Position numbers and translations under genes: made by a program. Shown here one piece after another: positions 55,924-64,000 of a DNA stretch of 64,000 nt. The stretch spans positions 62,001 to 126,000 of the forward strand of contig CANESI010000003.1 of assembly GCA_947441065.1 (NCBI GenBank). The letters run 5' to 3'. Numbering within the stretch: the first letter of the stretch is position 1; every line of letters starts with the position of its first letter. The notes below the pieces were generated by a model, which saw only the letters and a list, made by a program, of their open reading frames with translations, was not told the DNA's origin and did not search any database. Origin of the DNA: Caulobacteraceae bacterium (GTDB lineage: Bacteria > Pseudomonadota > Alphaproteobacteria > Caulobacterales > Caulobacteraceae).

Positions 55924-56943
55924 ATGACCACCGCCCTAACCCTTGATGGTGTCCGCAAGCTCTATGGCGCAAAGGTCGCTGTTGATGGTGTCAGCCTCAC
56001 GCTCGAGGCGGGGAAGATCACCTGCCTTCTGGGCCCGTCTGGCTGTGGCAAGAGCACGCTCCTGCGCCTCATTGCGGGACTGGAACCCCTTGATGGCGGC
56101 TCCGTCGCCACAGACAAAATCCTATCTGGCCCAACCTTCCACGCCCCACCAGAACAGCGCGATATTGGTTTTGTTTTTCAAGATTATGCGCTCTTTCCTC
56201 ACATGTCAGTTGAGGACAATGTCGCCTTCGGACTAAAGCGTCTTAGCCCCGCTGAACGCCAGAAACGCGCCCTGTTGCAGTTACAAAGGGTGCACCTTGC
56301 AGACCGTGCCAAGGCCTTCTCGCAAGCCCTGTCCGGCGGTGAGCAACAGCGTATCGCGCTGGCCCGCGCCTTGGCCCGCGAACCGGCTCTGGTGCTTCTG
56401 GACGAACCCTTTTCGGGCCTTGATGCCCATCTCAAGGCCGGGGTTAGAGACGCAACCCTTGAGGCCCTGCGGCAAGCAGGGACGGCGGCTCTGATCGTGA
56501 CCCATGATGCCGAAGAGGCCCTGATAATGGCCGACCATCTGGCCCTGATGGACAAGGGCCAGATCCTCCAGACCGGCACGCCGCAAGACTGCTACCGCCA
56601 TCCGGTTTCGCTCGCGGCCTCGCGCCTGTTGGGACCGGCCAATCCCATTGCCGTGGTTGTGGCGGGCGGCAAGGCGGACACTGGTTTCGGCAGTCTCGAT
56701 GCGCCCGGCTTCGCCGATGGCCCAGCCATGGCCATTGTTCGTCCTGAGGCCCTGACCCTCACAGCTGATGGCACGCCCGCCTTGGTGCTCGCCAATCGGT
56801 TTGCGGGTGCTGATAGCTGGATCACCCTGCGCATTGGCGGGCTGGAGCTTGAGGCCCGAATGGCGACGCGGCTATCACCTGTCGTCGGCAGCCAAGTGCT
56901 CGTCTGCCTTGACCCTAGCGCCTGCTCCGTCACACGAGCCTGA
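55924..56943 (+). CDS. Iron ABC transporter ATP-binding protein (FbpC type)
   Basis: 339 residues. Walker A GPSGCGKST (about residue 36), signature LSGGEQQRIALARAL (about 136), Walker B LVLLDEPFSGLD and the switch His in IVTHDAEEAL are intact. The C-terminal ~110 residues form a regulatory OB-like TOBE_2 domain. It energises the permease encoded upstream. Confidence 0.95.
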   Translation: MTTALTLDGVRKLYGAKVAVDGVSLTLEAGKITCLLGPSGCGKSTLLRLIAGLEPLDGGSVATDKILSGPTFHAPPEQRDIGFVFQDYALFPHMSVEDNVAFGLKRLSPAERQKRALLQLQRVHLADRAKAFSQALSGGEQQRIALARALAREPALVLLDEPFSGLDAHLKAGVRDATLEALRQAGTAALIVTHDAEEALIMADHLALMDKGQILQTGTPQDCYRHPVSLAASRLLGPANPIAVVVAGGKADTGFGSLDAPGFADGPAMAIVRPEALTLTADGTPALVLANRFAGADSWITLRIGGLELEARMATRLSPVVGSQVLVCLDPSACSVTRA

Positions 56944-56985
56944 CCCAGCAAAAGGGGTTGCTACGACCGACAATTCCATTTCCGG

Positions 56986-57002
56986 TACAGTAAATATCTG
57001 TA
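56986..57002. promoter_or_regulatory. Inverted repeat upstream of the porin gene
   Basis: TACAG-TAAATAT-CTGTA in the 141-bp spacer, followed by TATGTATAGA, a possible -10 region. Candidate promoter or operator only. Confidence 0.3.
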
Positions 57003-57084
57003 TGTATAGACTGTCTTAAGTGCGGCTCTTGAAATTTCCCTGTGCAGCCAAGATCTAGCGACCAATGGTTCGTCTCGAGAGGAA

Positions 57085-58251
57085 ATGATGAAGACGTTTT
57101 TGATGTTGGCTTCGGCCCTCGCGCTCAGCGCCGCCGCCGAAATGGCCAATGCTGAAGCCGCCGCCCCTCCCAAGGCCATCAGCTTTGTTGGCGCTACCAC
57201 CACCGACCTTTGGCAAAATACCAGCGGCGGCGTGAAGCGCGGCGGCGTGGTGATCAACACTGTGGACGCCATCTTCGACTTCGATGGTGCAGCTGTGGGC
57301 CGTGACGGCTGGAGCGCGAACCTGCATGTGCTGGCCACCGACGGCCACAGCCTCAGCGCCCTGCTCGGCGACATTCAGGCCGCAACCAATATTGAAGGCG
57401 ACGGCGCAACCCACCTGTTCGAGGCCTGGGTTCGTCGCCAAATTACGCCGACCACCGCCATCAAGGTCGGGATCATCGACCTCAATGCCGACTTCGATGC
57501 CAATGAGACCCCGGGCCTGTTCCTCCACAGTTCCCATGGCGTGGGACCAGATCTTTCGGGTGCAGGCCCAAACGCCGCGCCGGTTTGGCCGAACGGCACA
57601 GCCGGTATCGAGCTCCAGATGACACCGACCGAGAACAGCCGCTTCACCGCGGCCCTGTTCAACGGCACTCCCCGCGATGTCGACCATCCTCTAGCCCTGG
57701 CGGCTGTGACCCTTCACAAGGATGATGGTGTGATGGCCATAGCGCAGGGTGACTGGACCAGTTCAAAGGGCGTCCATTGGTCTGCTGGTTTCTGGCATCA
57801 TACGGCCGATTTTAGCCCCATTGATCCTTCGGCCACCAAGCCAGTGTCCGGACAAACCGGGGCCTATGGACTGGTCGAGGCGCCCCTGCCCTTCCTTGAT
57901 CGGTCCAGCGGCTGGATCAGGGTCTCGCGGGTCGATGATGCCTCATCCTATGTCGCCAACTATGTGGGCGGCGGCGTGACCCATGACGGGCTCTTTGCGG
58001 CAAGGCCCGACGATAAGATCGGTCTGGCCTTTGCCTATGCCAGGATCAGTGACAAGGCCCGCGCGGCCTCGGCGCTGGAGGGCCTTCCTCTGAAGTCTGG
58101 CGAATTGGCCTTTGAGCTGACCTATGCGGCCCAAATCACGCCAGCCTTGGCGCTACAGCCGGACCTGCAGTACATCATCCATCCCGGCGGCGATTCGTCT
58201 CTGGGCGATGCCTTGGCCATTGGTCTAAGGATATCGCTGCAAACCTATTAA
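57085..58251 (+). CDS. OprB-family outer membrane porin
   Basis: 388 residues with a signal peptide (about 1-24, ending EMANAEA) and a beta-rich barrel ending in an aromatic C-terminus (LRISLQTY), typical of outer membrane proteins. Regularly spaced strands (WSANLHVLATDGHSLSALLG, GIELQMTPTENSRFTAALFN) fit the carbohydrate-porin OprB group. It follows the iron ABC genes after 141 bp. Ligand unknown; iron-chelate passage is only a guess from the neighbours. The second ATG (57088) is an equal start choice. Confidence 0.82.
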   Translation: MMKTFLMLASALALSAAAEMANAEAAAPPKAISFVGATTTDLWQNTSGGVKRGGVVINTVDAIFDFDGAAVGRDGWSANLHVLATDGHSLSALLGDIQAATNIEGDGATHLFEAWVRRQITPTTAIKVGIIDLNADFDANETPGLFLHSSHGVGPDLSGAGPNAAPVWPNGTAGIELQMTPTENSRFTAALFNGTPRDVDHPLALAAVTLHKDDGVMAIAQGDWTSSKGVHWSAGFWHHTADFSPIDPSATKPVSGQTGAYGLVEAPLPFLDRSSGWIRVSRVDDASSYVANYVGGGVTHDGLFAARPDDKIGLAFAYARISDKARAASALEGLPLKSGELAFELTYAAQITPALALQPDLQYIIHPGGDSSLGDALAIGLRISLQTY

Positions 58252-58263
58252 GGACCACCGCCT

Positions 58264-58557
58264 GTGACCTCGCCCATCGAAGAGACCATCTTTGCTCAGT
58301 TGGCGTTGGTTGGAGAGGGAAAGTCCATCGATCCTGCCGCCGTCGCCAAGGCGCTGGAGCCTGAGGGTTGGCGCCGCATGCTGGGGCAGGTCCGCTCGAC
58401 GGCTGTAGGTCTGGCCCGCCAAGGCAAGCTGGTCATTACCCGCCACGGCAAGCAGGCCGACCCTGAAGCCTTCAAGGGGGTCTATCGCTTGCGGATGATT
58501 TTAGACACCGACCGCAGGCCTGAGCCCATCGTTGAGATCGTGGCTGATGATGAATAG
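58264..58557 (+). CDS. DUF3253 protein
   Basis: 97-residue protein, GTG start, 12 bp after the porin gene. The pattern PAAVAKALEPEGWRRMLGQV, LARQGKLVITRHGKQADPEA and GVYRLR is the DUF3253 winged-helix-like domain of unknown function. It may be cotranscribed with the porin. Confidence 0.8.
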   Translation: MTSPIEETIFAQLALVGEGKSIDPAAVAKALEPEGWRRMLGQVRSTAVGLARQGKLVITRHGKQADPEAFKGVYRLRMILDTDRRPEPIVEIVADDE

Positions 58558-58590
58558 CTAAACAAGGCCACCAGAGGGCCGCTTTCCGCC

Positions 58591-58634
58591 TGAGCGAAAG
58601 GGTCTGGGTCCCCGCCTTCGCGGGGAACAACGGT
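58591..58634. repeat. Palindromic repeat, B element copy 3
   Basis: AAAGGGTCTGGGT then CCCCGCCTTCGCGGGG, closest to copies 1 and 2. Confidence 0.85.
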
Positions 58635-58674
58635 GGGGGGGGGGACGCTTTAAGCCGCCCTCTTTCGCGTCAGT

Positions 58675-58707
58675 CCCCTGGGTTGCTTCGCTGCGCTCGC
58701 AATGACG
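58675..58707. repeat. Palindromic repeat, D element copy 2
   Basis: Matches the copy at 25413-25445 from CCCCTGGGTTGC through GCAATGACG. Confidence 0.85.
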
Positions 58708-58712
58708 CGGCG

Positions 58713-58759
58713 AAAAGCCCTTTCCCCCCTTGAGGGGGAGAGGGTTGGGAGTGGGGGGT
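58713..58759. repeat. G-rich repeat, C element copy 3
   Basis: Nearly identical to 25456-25504; again directly after a D element, so D and C travel together in two islands. Confidence 0.85.
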
Positions 58760-58810
58760 GTTCATCCACGGGCCTGTCCGCCAAGGCATGGTTCCGGAGG
58801 GTCCCTTCCC

Positions 58811-58858
58811 GCCTGAGTGAAAGCGTCTGGGTCTCCGCCTGCGCGGGGAAGACGGGTG
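58811..58858. repeat. Palindromic repeat, B element copy 4
   Basis: Diverged copy: GCGTCTGGGTCTCCGCCTGC, then GCGGGGAAG; the stem is imperfect here. Confidence 0.7.
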
Positions 58859-58863
58859 GGGGG

Positions 58864-58972
58864 AAACAAGGCCCCCTTCGGCCCTTCGGGCCACTTCCCC
58901 CAAAGGGGGAAGATTTGCCGTCTCTTGATCTTCCCCCTTTGGGGGAAGTACCGGCGAAGCCGGGGTAGGGGG
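58864..58972. repeat. Palindromic repeat, A element copy 4
   Basis: Inner arms read CCCCC-AAA-GGGGG and CCCCC-TTT-GGGGG where copies 1-3 have AGA and TCT, so the two 21-bp arms changed in concert and still pair perfectly. The last base is next to the acyl-CoA dehydrogenase stop (58974-58976). Confidence 0.9.
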
Positions 58973-58973
58973 A

Positions 58974-60122
58974 CTAGCCCCCCCGCTTCATCGTTTCGCG
59001 GGCGATGATGACCTGCTGGATCTGGCTGGTGCCTTCATAGATGCGGAAGATGCGCACGTCGCGATAGAGGCGCTCGATGCCATAGTCGGCGACATAGCCT
59101 GCGCCGCCAAAGATCTGCACGGCCCGGTCGGCGACTCGGCCGACCATTTCGGAGGCATAATATTTCGCAGCCGCCGCTTCGAGCGTGACATTGACGCCTG
59201 CGTCGCGTTGGCGGGCGGCATCCATCACCAGAGCCTTGGCCGCGAGGGCCTCGGTCTTGCAGTCAGCGATCATGCCTTGGACCAGCTGGAAATTGGCGAT
59301 GGGCTGGCCGAACTGCTTGCGTTCTGCCGCATAGGCCACACAGTCGCGCAAGAGCCGCTCCGCCACACCCACGCAGACCGAAGCAATATGCAGGCGGCCA
59401 CGGTCCAGAACCTGCATGGCGACCTTAAAGCCTTCGCCCTCGGCCCCGAGGCGGTTCTCGACGGGCACGCGAACATTGTCGAAGGTGACGTCACAGATGT
59501 GAGCCCCCTGCTGACCCATCTTCTTTTCAGGCTTGCCGATGGTGATGCCGGGCAGGTCGCGCGGGACCAGCAGGGCCGAAACGCCGCCGCCGCCCTTAAT
59601 GTCGGGATTGCTGCGGGCCATGACCGTGAACAGACCGGCCTTGTTAGCGTTGGTGATATAGCGCTTGGCCCCGTTGAGCACATAGACGTCACCGTCGCGG
59701 ATGGCGCGGGTCTGGACGGCGGCGCTGTCTGATCCGGCCTCGGGCTCGGTCAGGGCAAAGGAGGTGATAATCTCGCCCGATGCGATCCCGGCCAGATATT
59801 TTTCCTTCTGGGCGTCGGTGCCGAACATGACCAGACCCTGGCTGCCGATGCCGACATTGGTGCCAAAGGCCGAGCGGAAGGCGGGACTTGCGCCGCCAAG
59901 CTCGATCCCGACCAGAACCTCTTCCTCCATATTGAGGCCCAGGCCGCCATATTCAGTCGGGATGGTCAGGCCAAACAGACCCAGCTCGCGCATCTCAGCA
60001 ACAATCTCGTCCGGCACAGCATCATTCTCAGCGACCTGAGCCTCGATGGGGCGCAGACGCTCTGTGACAAAGCGGCGGACGGTTTCGATCAGCTGATTGC
60101 GGGTTTCGAGATCTAGGGCCAT
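58974..60122 (-). CDS. Acyl-CoA dehydrogenase
   Basis: FAD-dependent acyl-CoA oxidising enzyme, 382 residues from the ATG at 60122 (AGGA 7-8 bases upstream; longer in-frame starts to 60161 are unconserved). FALTEPEAGSDSAAVQTRA and RYITNANKAGLF are FAD/substrate motifs, and the C-terminal IFGGAGYVADYGIERLYRDV followed by RIYEGTSQIQ carries the catalytic Glu. Chain-length preference cannot be read. It is transcribed away from the thioesterase gene upstream. Confidence 0.96.
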   Translation of the reverse strand: MALDLETRNQLIETVRRFVTERLRPIEAQVAENDAVPDEIVAEMRELGLFGLTIPTEYGGLGLNMEEEVLVGIELGGASPAFRSAFGTNVGIGSQGLVMFGTDAQKEKYLAGIASGEIITSFALTEPEAGSDSAAVQTRAIRDGDVYVLNGAKRYITNANKAGLFTVMARSNPDIKGGGGVSALLVPRDLPGITIGKPEKKMGQQGAHICDVTFDNVRVPVENRLGAEGEGFKVAMQVLDRGRLHIASVCVGVAERLLRDCVAYAAERKQFGQPIANFQLVQGMIADCKTEALAAKALVMDAARQRDAGVNVTLEAAAAKYYASEMVGRVADRAVQIFGGAGYVADYGIERLYRDVRIFRIYEGTSQIQQVIIARETMKRGG

Positions 60123-60274
60123 GGGGTTTCCTCGCATAGGGTCGGCATCTTTAGGGATCATCTAGAGCCTAAATTGCGCCCGTCCAACAGGTCTTGCACA
60201 ATCATCTCTTGGAATGACGCCGAAGATATGTGATCGGCTGCAACCTAGATCGGGATCAGACGAGGAGCAAACCC

Positions 60275-60736
60275 ATGGATGGCGGAACCGAAGAGAATAT
60301 CTACAAGCCAACCACGGTCACCGAGGGCGAGTTTGCTGGTTGGCAGGCTTGGAACGGCTTTGATCCTTTCGAAGACCTGACCGGCCAGTTTGTCTACCGC
60401 GTCGAGGATGATGGAAGCGTGCGCTGTGCCTTCCGGGCGGCAGCAAAGCACATGAATGGCGGCGGCGCGATGCATGGCGGCTGTATGCTGACCTTTGCGG
60501 ATTTCTCGCTGTTCTGCATCGGACGCGAGGCCTTAAAGGACTCCAACTCGGTCACCGTGTCACTGAATGGCGAATTTATCGGCCCGGCCTTCGAAGGCGA
60601 TCTGATCGAGGCGCGCGGCGAAGTGGTCAAGGCGGGCAAGTCTCTGGTCTTTATCCGCGGCATCGTCTCGACCGGCGGCAACCCGATGCTCAGCTATTCG
60701 GGCGTGGTCAAGAAGATCCGGATGCGCCAGCCCTAG
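60275..60736 (+). CDS. PaaI-family hotdog thioesterase
   Basis: 153 residues from the ATG at 60275, which has GAGGAG 7 bases upstream; an ORF extension to 60230 has no ribosome site. The hotdog helix motif GAMHGGCMLTFADFSLF has the catalytic-type HGG and Asp, and SLNGEFIGPAFEGDLIEARG follows. It likely hydrolyses an acyl-CoA; substrate unknown. It is divergent from the acyl-CoA dehydrogenase. Confidence 0.92.
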   Translation: MDGGTEENIYKPTTVTEGEFAGWQAWNGFDPFEDLTGQFVYRVEDDGSVRCAFRAAAKHMNGGGAMHGGCMLTFADFSLFCIGREALKDSNSVTVSLNGEFIGPAFEGDLIEARGEVVKAGKSLVFIRGIVSTGGNPMLSYSGVVKKIRMRQP

Positions 60737-60746
60737 AGCCAAACAC

Positions 60747-61148
60747 CTAGAGGAAGTCCCTCAGATAGGCGATCAGGGGCGCGTCGGCAGGCGGCATCTC
60801 ATAGTCTGATAGGGCGTTTGGCTTTACCCAGGCCAGCGCCTCATGCTCCTTAGCCACGACCACCCCGCTCCAACGGCGACACAGATAGAGCGGCATCATC
60901 AGGTGGAAGGTCTCGTAGGTGTGCGAGGCAAAGACGAAGGGCGCAAGGCAGCTTTGGGTGATGGTGATGCCCAGTTCCTCGTCCATTTCGCGGATCAAGG
61001 CGGCTTCTGGCGTTTCCCCCGCCTCGACCTTGCCACCCGGAAATTCCCAAAGACCGGCCAAGGACTTGCCTTGCGGGCGCTTGCAGATCAGCACCCGGCC
61101 ATCCACATCGACCAGAGCGCAGGCGACGACGAGAACAATCTTAGTCAT
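60747..61148 (-). CDS. mutT: Nudix hydrolase MutT (8-oxo-dGTP diphosphatase)
   Basis: 133 residues. The Nudix box GKVEAGETPEAALIREMDEE continuing to LGI fits G-x5-E-x7-R-E-U-x-E-E-x-G-U exactly. KRPQGKSLAGLWEFPGG before the box is typical of MutT proteins that clear 8-oxo-dGTP. The ATG at 61148 is preferred to a TTG at 61157. It lies 12 bp after argJ in the same direction. Confidence 0.94.
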   Translation of the reverse strand: MTKIVLVVACALVDVDGRVLICKRPQGKSLAGLWEFPGGKVEAGETPEAALIREMDEELGITITQSCLAPFVFASHTYETFHLMMPLYLCRRWSGVVVAKEHEALAWVKPNALSDYEMPPADAPLIAYLRDFL

Positions 61149-61160
61149 GGGAGCCAATCT

Positions 61161-62537
61161 TTAGCTTCTATAGTCGCCATTGATCTCGATATAGCGCTTG
61201 GTCAGATCGCAGGTCCAAACGGTGGCGGTCGAACGACCCACCCCAACATCGACACTGACCTCTAGCTCGGCATTTTTCATATAGGCGCTCATGGCCTCTT
61301 CGTCATAGCTGGGCGAGACGGCCCCATCGACGGCGGCCACCAGAGGGCCAAAGCGGATGGCGAGGCGCTCGCGGCTGACCGGCTCATCGGCCCGGCCCAC
61401 GGCCATGACAATGCGGCCCCAGTTGGCGTCTTCACCGGCAAAGGCGGTCTTGACCAGAGGCGATTCCGCGACCGTCTTGGCGATCTTGCGCGCAGAGGCT
61501 GGCGAGCGCGCGCCTGATACGGTGATCTTGACGAACTTGCTCGCCCCCTCCCCGTCCCGCACCAACTGCAGGGCCAGATCGAGCATGACCTGCTCGAGCT
61601 TGTCGCGGAAATCGGCCAAGCGGCGATCCCCGGCCCGCGAGATCTTTGGCGCGCCCGCCGCGCCGGTGGCGAATAGCAGGCAGGTGTCGTTGGTCGAGGT
61701 GTCGCCATCGACCGTCACCCCGTTAAAGGTCGTGCGGGTATAGAGGCTAACCAAGGTCTGAAGGGCTGCAGGAGCAATAGTCGCGTCTGTCGCGATAAAG
61801 GCCAGCATGGTCGCCATATCTGGGGCAATCATGCCCGAGCCCTTGGTGATCCCGGCAATATGGACCGGCACGCCATCAATCTCAGCAACGGCACTCGCGC
61901 CCTTAGGGAAGGTATCGGTGGTCATGATCGCCTGCGCCGCATCGGCCCAGGTCCGCTGACCGCCATCGAGATCGGCTTCCAGTTCTGGCAGGCGAACCGT
62001 CAGCTTGGCATCGTCCAGCACCACGCCAATGACGCCGGTGGAGGCCAGCATCACATCGCGCTGGCGAATATCCAATCGCTTGGCGACGGCAGAGGCAACG
62101 CGTCGGGCCGCATCTGCACCGGGCTTGCCGGTAAAGGCATTGGCACATCCCGCATTGACCACGAGGGCGCGCACGTCCTCGCCCTCACTGGCCTCAAGCT
62201 GCTTTTTGCACCAGTCCACGGGCGCAGAGCCAATAGCGTGGCGGGTAAAGACCCCGGCGCAGCTCGTACCCTCGGCAAAACGCATGATCAGCACATCATC
62301 GCGCTCATGTTTGTAATAGCCCGCCCGACCAATGGCGATCTCTACCCCTCCGACCGGAGCGATCTGGGGAAAGGGCACGGCCAGAGGCGAGACCAGCAGG
62401 CCCGGCTTTCCGGGTGCTGCGGCGGCTGCCGGTTCAGGCGAAGTCGACAGACGCTTGGCCGCCTTTTTCAAGGCGCTGGCGATAGGATCGAGGGCCCGTT
62501 CCAAGGATTGGCCGGATTTTGGCGTTTTGGCAGTCAC
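61161..62537 (-). CDS. argJ: Bifunctional ornithine acetyltransferase / N-acetylglutamate synthase ArgJ
   Basis: Recycles acetyl groups in arginine synthesis. It is made as a precursor that cleaves itself at the Thr in KGSGMIAPDMATMLAF, seen here intact; VNAGCANAFTGKPG and FNGVTVDGDTSTNDT are other signatures. 458 residues, of which about the first 50 (Ala/Pro/Lys-rich) precede the usual family start near LLVSPLAVPFPQIAPVGG. The GTG start overlaps the parvulin stop as GTGA; a later start is possible. Confidence 0.96.
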   Translation of the reverse strand: MTAKTPKSGQSLERALDPIASALKKAAKRLSTSPEPAAAAAPGKPGLLVSPLAVPFPQIAPVGGVEIAIGRAGYYKHERDDVLIMRFAEGTSCAGVFTRHAIGSAPVDWCKKQLEASEGEDVRALVVNAGCANAFTGKPGADAARRVASAVAKRLDIRQRDVMLASTGVIGVVLDDAKLTVRLPELEADLDGGQRTWADAAQAIMTTDTFPKGASAVAEIDGVPVHIAGITKGSGMIAPDMATMLAFIATDATIAPAALQTLVSLYTRTTFNGVTVDGDTSTNDTCLLFATGAAGAPKISRAGDRRLADFRDKLEQVMLDLALQLVRDGEGASKFVKITVSGARSPASARKIAKTVAESPLVKTAFAGEDANWGRIVMAVGRADEPVSRERLAIRFGPLVAAVDGAVSPSYDEEAMSAYMKNAELEVSVDVGVGRSTATVWTCDLTKRYIEINGDYRS

Positions 62538-63499
62538 TTGGCGGTCTCTGGCTTGGTCAAAGAAGGGGCCGTCGCGCTCGGCGTAGCAGCAGGCGGGGTC
62601 TTGGGGGCCGAAGCCGGTTCCGTGGGTGCGCCTGGAACCTCAATGGGCTGTCCAATCAGGGTCTTGATGGTCGCGCGGTTTCGCAGCCGCTCCAACAGTT
62701 CGCGCACCTCGTCATAGGTCAAGAACCGCACGATCTGTGGCCGGGCTGTTTCCAGCGAGATGGGTTGCTCGGGACGTCGGTCCTCGACCTTGAGCACAGC
62801 AAAGCCCGCGTCGGTCTTGAAAGGGCCAACCAGCTCGCCCTTCTTGGCCGTCTTGAGGGCCAAGGCATAGGCTTCAGGCATGACGTCAGAGGTGAAATAG
62901 CCCAGATCCCCGCCATTGAACCTTGTCGCCGCATCGGTCGAGCGTTCCATGGCGAGGGCTTCAAACGAGCCCCCGGCCGCGATCAGCTTTTTGACCGCAT
63001 CGGCCTCGGCTTGGCTATTGAGCAGGATCTGGCGGGCGCGGAACTCTTCGGACTGCTTGGCCTGTTTGAGTTGGTCTTGATAGAGGGCGCGGATGGCGTT
63101 TTCGTTGACCGCCGTCTCGACCACCTTTTCCACGAGCATATCGCCTAAAATACGTTCGCGCGCGGCCTCAAGCCGGCGCTGGGCGCTCGGGTCCTGATCC
63201 AACTTGCGTTTCAAAGCCTCGGCGGCCAACAGCTTTTGATCGACCACCTGATCGAGCATGCGACGGAACAGGTCCGAGGACACGTCCAAGGGCTCGCCCT
63301 CGCCGATCAGGCCCTGAGCCACGGCTTCGCGTTTGACGTCCGAAGACCAGATGGTCTGATCGCCAACCTTAGCGGCGGCAACGTCCCCCGGCTCTGGCGG
63401 AGAATCAGTCGATTTTCCCGGACCGCAGGCGGTCAGGATCGTCAGAACGCACAGCGCCGAAAGGATCGTGCGCGCTACTGTAGCGGGGCTGGAGCGCAT
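62534..63499 (-). CDS. Parvulin-type peptidyl-prolyl isomerase, lipoprotein
   Basis: 321 residues from the ATG at 63499 (GGGAG 9 bases upstream; the longer reading to 63547 lacks support). A lipoprotein signal ends in the lipobox LTAC. A SurA/PrsA-like helical N-domain is followed by the parvulin domain (about 145-250: ARQILLNSQAEADAVKKLI, GGDLGYFTSDVMPEAYALAL, GPFKTDAGFAVLKVEDR) and a Pro/Ala-rich tail. Likely folds exported proteins at the membrane. It is coupled to argJ (4-bp overlap). Confidence 0.9.
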   Translation of the reverse strand: MRSSPATVARTILSALCVLTILTACGPGKSTDSPPEPGDVAAAKVGDQTIWSSDVKREAVAQGLIGEGEPLDVSSDLFRRMLDQVVDQKLLAAEALKRKLDQDPSAQRRLEAARERILGDMLVEKVVETAVNENAIRALYQDQLKQAKQSEEFRARQILLNSQAEADAVKKLIAAGGSFEALAMERSTDAATRFNGGDLGYFTSDVMPEAYALALKTAKKGELVGPFKTDAGFAVLKVEDRRPEQPISLETARPQIVRFLTYDEVRELLERLRNRATIKTLIGQPIEVPGAPTEPASAPKTPPAATPSATAPSLTKPETAK

Positions 63500-63732
63500 G
63501 AAGCCAAACTCCCGTACTGAAAAAGAAAAAGGGCGTCTCGTTGACACGGGTATGGGCGGTGCTTAAGTCTCGCGCGCGTGCAAGTCGAGCGGTTTTTCGT
63601 TGTCGGCGGTCCATCCACAGCTTGTGGCGAGACTCATGATAAGCGATCAGGCCTCACTCGCGCTTTTGCGTTATAGTACAGACGCGCTGCGGCCCTCGCC
63701 GTGCGTTTTCCTCGCGACCATCGGACCAGTTC
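63500..63732. promoter_or_regulatory. Divergent promoter region parvulin/secA
   Basis: 233 bp with no gene. TTATAGTACAG near 63671 could be part of a secA promoter; no clear operator or hairpin was seen. Confidence 0.3.
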
Positions 63733-64000
63733 ATGCTCGGCTTCGCTAAAAAGCTCTTCGGCTCTCCCAACGACCGTAAGGTTAAGGCCTTCTCCACCCG
63801 GGCCTTGGCCATCAATGCCTTGGAGCCAAAGTTCTCGGCCCTCTCCGATGAGGAGCTTCGTGGCAAGACCGCAGAGTTCAAGGCGCGGATCGAAAAGGGC
63901 GAAACACTCGACAATCTGCTCAACGAAGCCTTTGCCGTGGTGCGGGAAGCCTCCAAGCGGACCCTTGGCCAGCGCCAATATGATGTGCAGCTCGTCGGCG
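63733..64000 (+). CDS. secA: Preprotein translocase ATPase SecA (3' end outside window)
   Basis: The first 89 residues of SecA are visible, starting [18 protein letters not shown], with [19 protein letters not shown] and [20 protein letters not shown] as in the N-terminal DEAD motor domain before the Walker A motif. The frame is open to the window end. It is divergent from the parvulin gene across a 233-bp spacer. Confidence 0.96.
   Translation, partial: MLGFAKKLFGSPNDRKVKAFSTRALAINALEPKFSALSDEELRGKTAEFKARIEKGETLDNLLNEAFAVVREASKRTLGQRQYDVQLVG

Larger units (their letters stand above)
58558..58973. repeat. Intergenic repeat island between the DUF3253 and acyl-CoA dehydrogenase genes
   Basis: 416 bp without a gene. 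It contains B elements at 58591-58634 and 58811-58858, a run of ten G (58635-58644), a D element (58675-58707), a C element (58713-58759) and an A element (58864-58972) that ends against the dehydrogenase stop codon. Confidence 0.85.

Overview
This is a 64 kb chromosomal window from a member of the Caulobacterales (dimorphic, polarly flagellated Alphaproteobacteria). The assignment rests on the combination of SciP, the hybrid kinase CckA, CtrA-type TTAA-N7-TTAA promoter boxes in front of ftsZ and flagellar operons, a sigma-54/ftr-like flagellar promoter, GANTC sites in the ftsZ leader, and Caulobacter-like gene orders. By eye the base composition is lower in G+C than in Caulobacter itself, so I do not name a genus. 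No phage, insertion sequence, CRISPR array, tRNA or rRNA gene was seen. Both outermost genes, fliK and secA, are cut by the window edges.

Layout. 1-3,300: hook-assembly genes fliK (5' end missing), flgD and flgE, then sciP, closed by a strong bidirectional terminator. 3,817-25,166: lpxC and the complete dcw cluster on the minus strand, transcribed mraZ-rsmH-ftsL-ftsI-murE-murF-mraY-murD-ftsW-murG-murC-murB-(M28 peptidase)-ddlB-ftsQ-ftsA-ftsZ, with most neighbours overlapping by 1-29 bp. 25.2-26.0 kb: the mraZ promoter with a candidate MraZ operator, a block of palindromic repeats and the RNase P RNA gene. 26-30 kb: a peptidoglycan amidase, an EamA transporter and cckA. 30-44.3 kb: flagellar genes in four transcription units: flgB-flgC-fliE with fliQ-fliR-flhB (minus), fliO-fliP (plus), fliL-fliM-DUF6468-MotE-like-TPR protein (minus), and flgF-flgG-flgA-flgH (plus). 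44.3-50 kb: HDAC-like deacetylase, histidine phosphatase, xseB-csaA-ispA-dxs and a GNAT acetyltransferase. 50-52.7 kb: a serine-recombinase-like protein that appears catalytically dead, then a CoxE-type VWA protein and a TetR regulator. 53-58.6 kb: a Fur-box-preceded ferric iron ABC transporter, an OprB-type porin and a DUF3253 protein. 59-64 kb: acyl-CoA dehydrogenase, thioesterase, mutT, argJ, a lipoprotein parvulin isomerase and the start of secA.

How it fits together. The window is dense in genes of the CtrA cell-cycle circuit. CckA feeds phosphate to CtrA, SciP antagonises CtrA, and CtrA-type boxes lie in front of sciP, ftsZ, flgB/fliO and, less perfectly, fliQ and fliL. In this chromosome hook genes and sciP lie next to the ftsZ end of the dcw cluster, and cckA-flhB lies beyond its mraZ end, so division, wall synthesis and flagellar assembly genes are physically contiguous.

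The observations most worth a second look are the recombinase-like protein that keeps its DNA-binding half but lacks the catalytic serine and arginines, the covarying double-hairpin repeats in three intergenic islands, the MraZ-type operator, and the compact bidirectional fliL/flgF control region. I found no clear candidate for an entirely new multi-gene system. Most of the window is conserved core genome.
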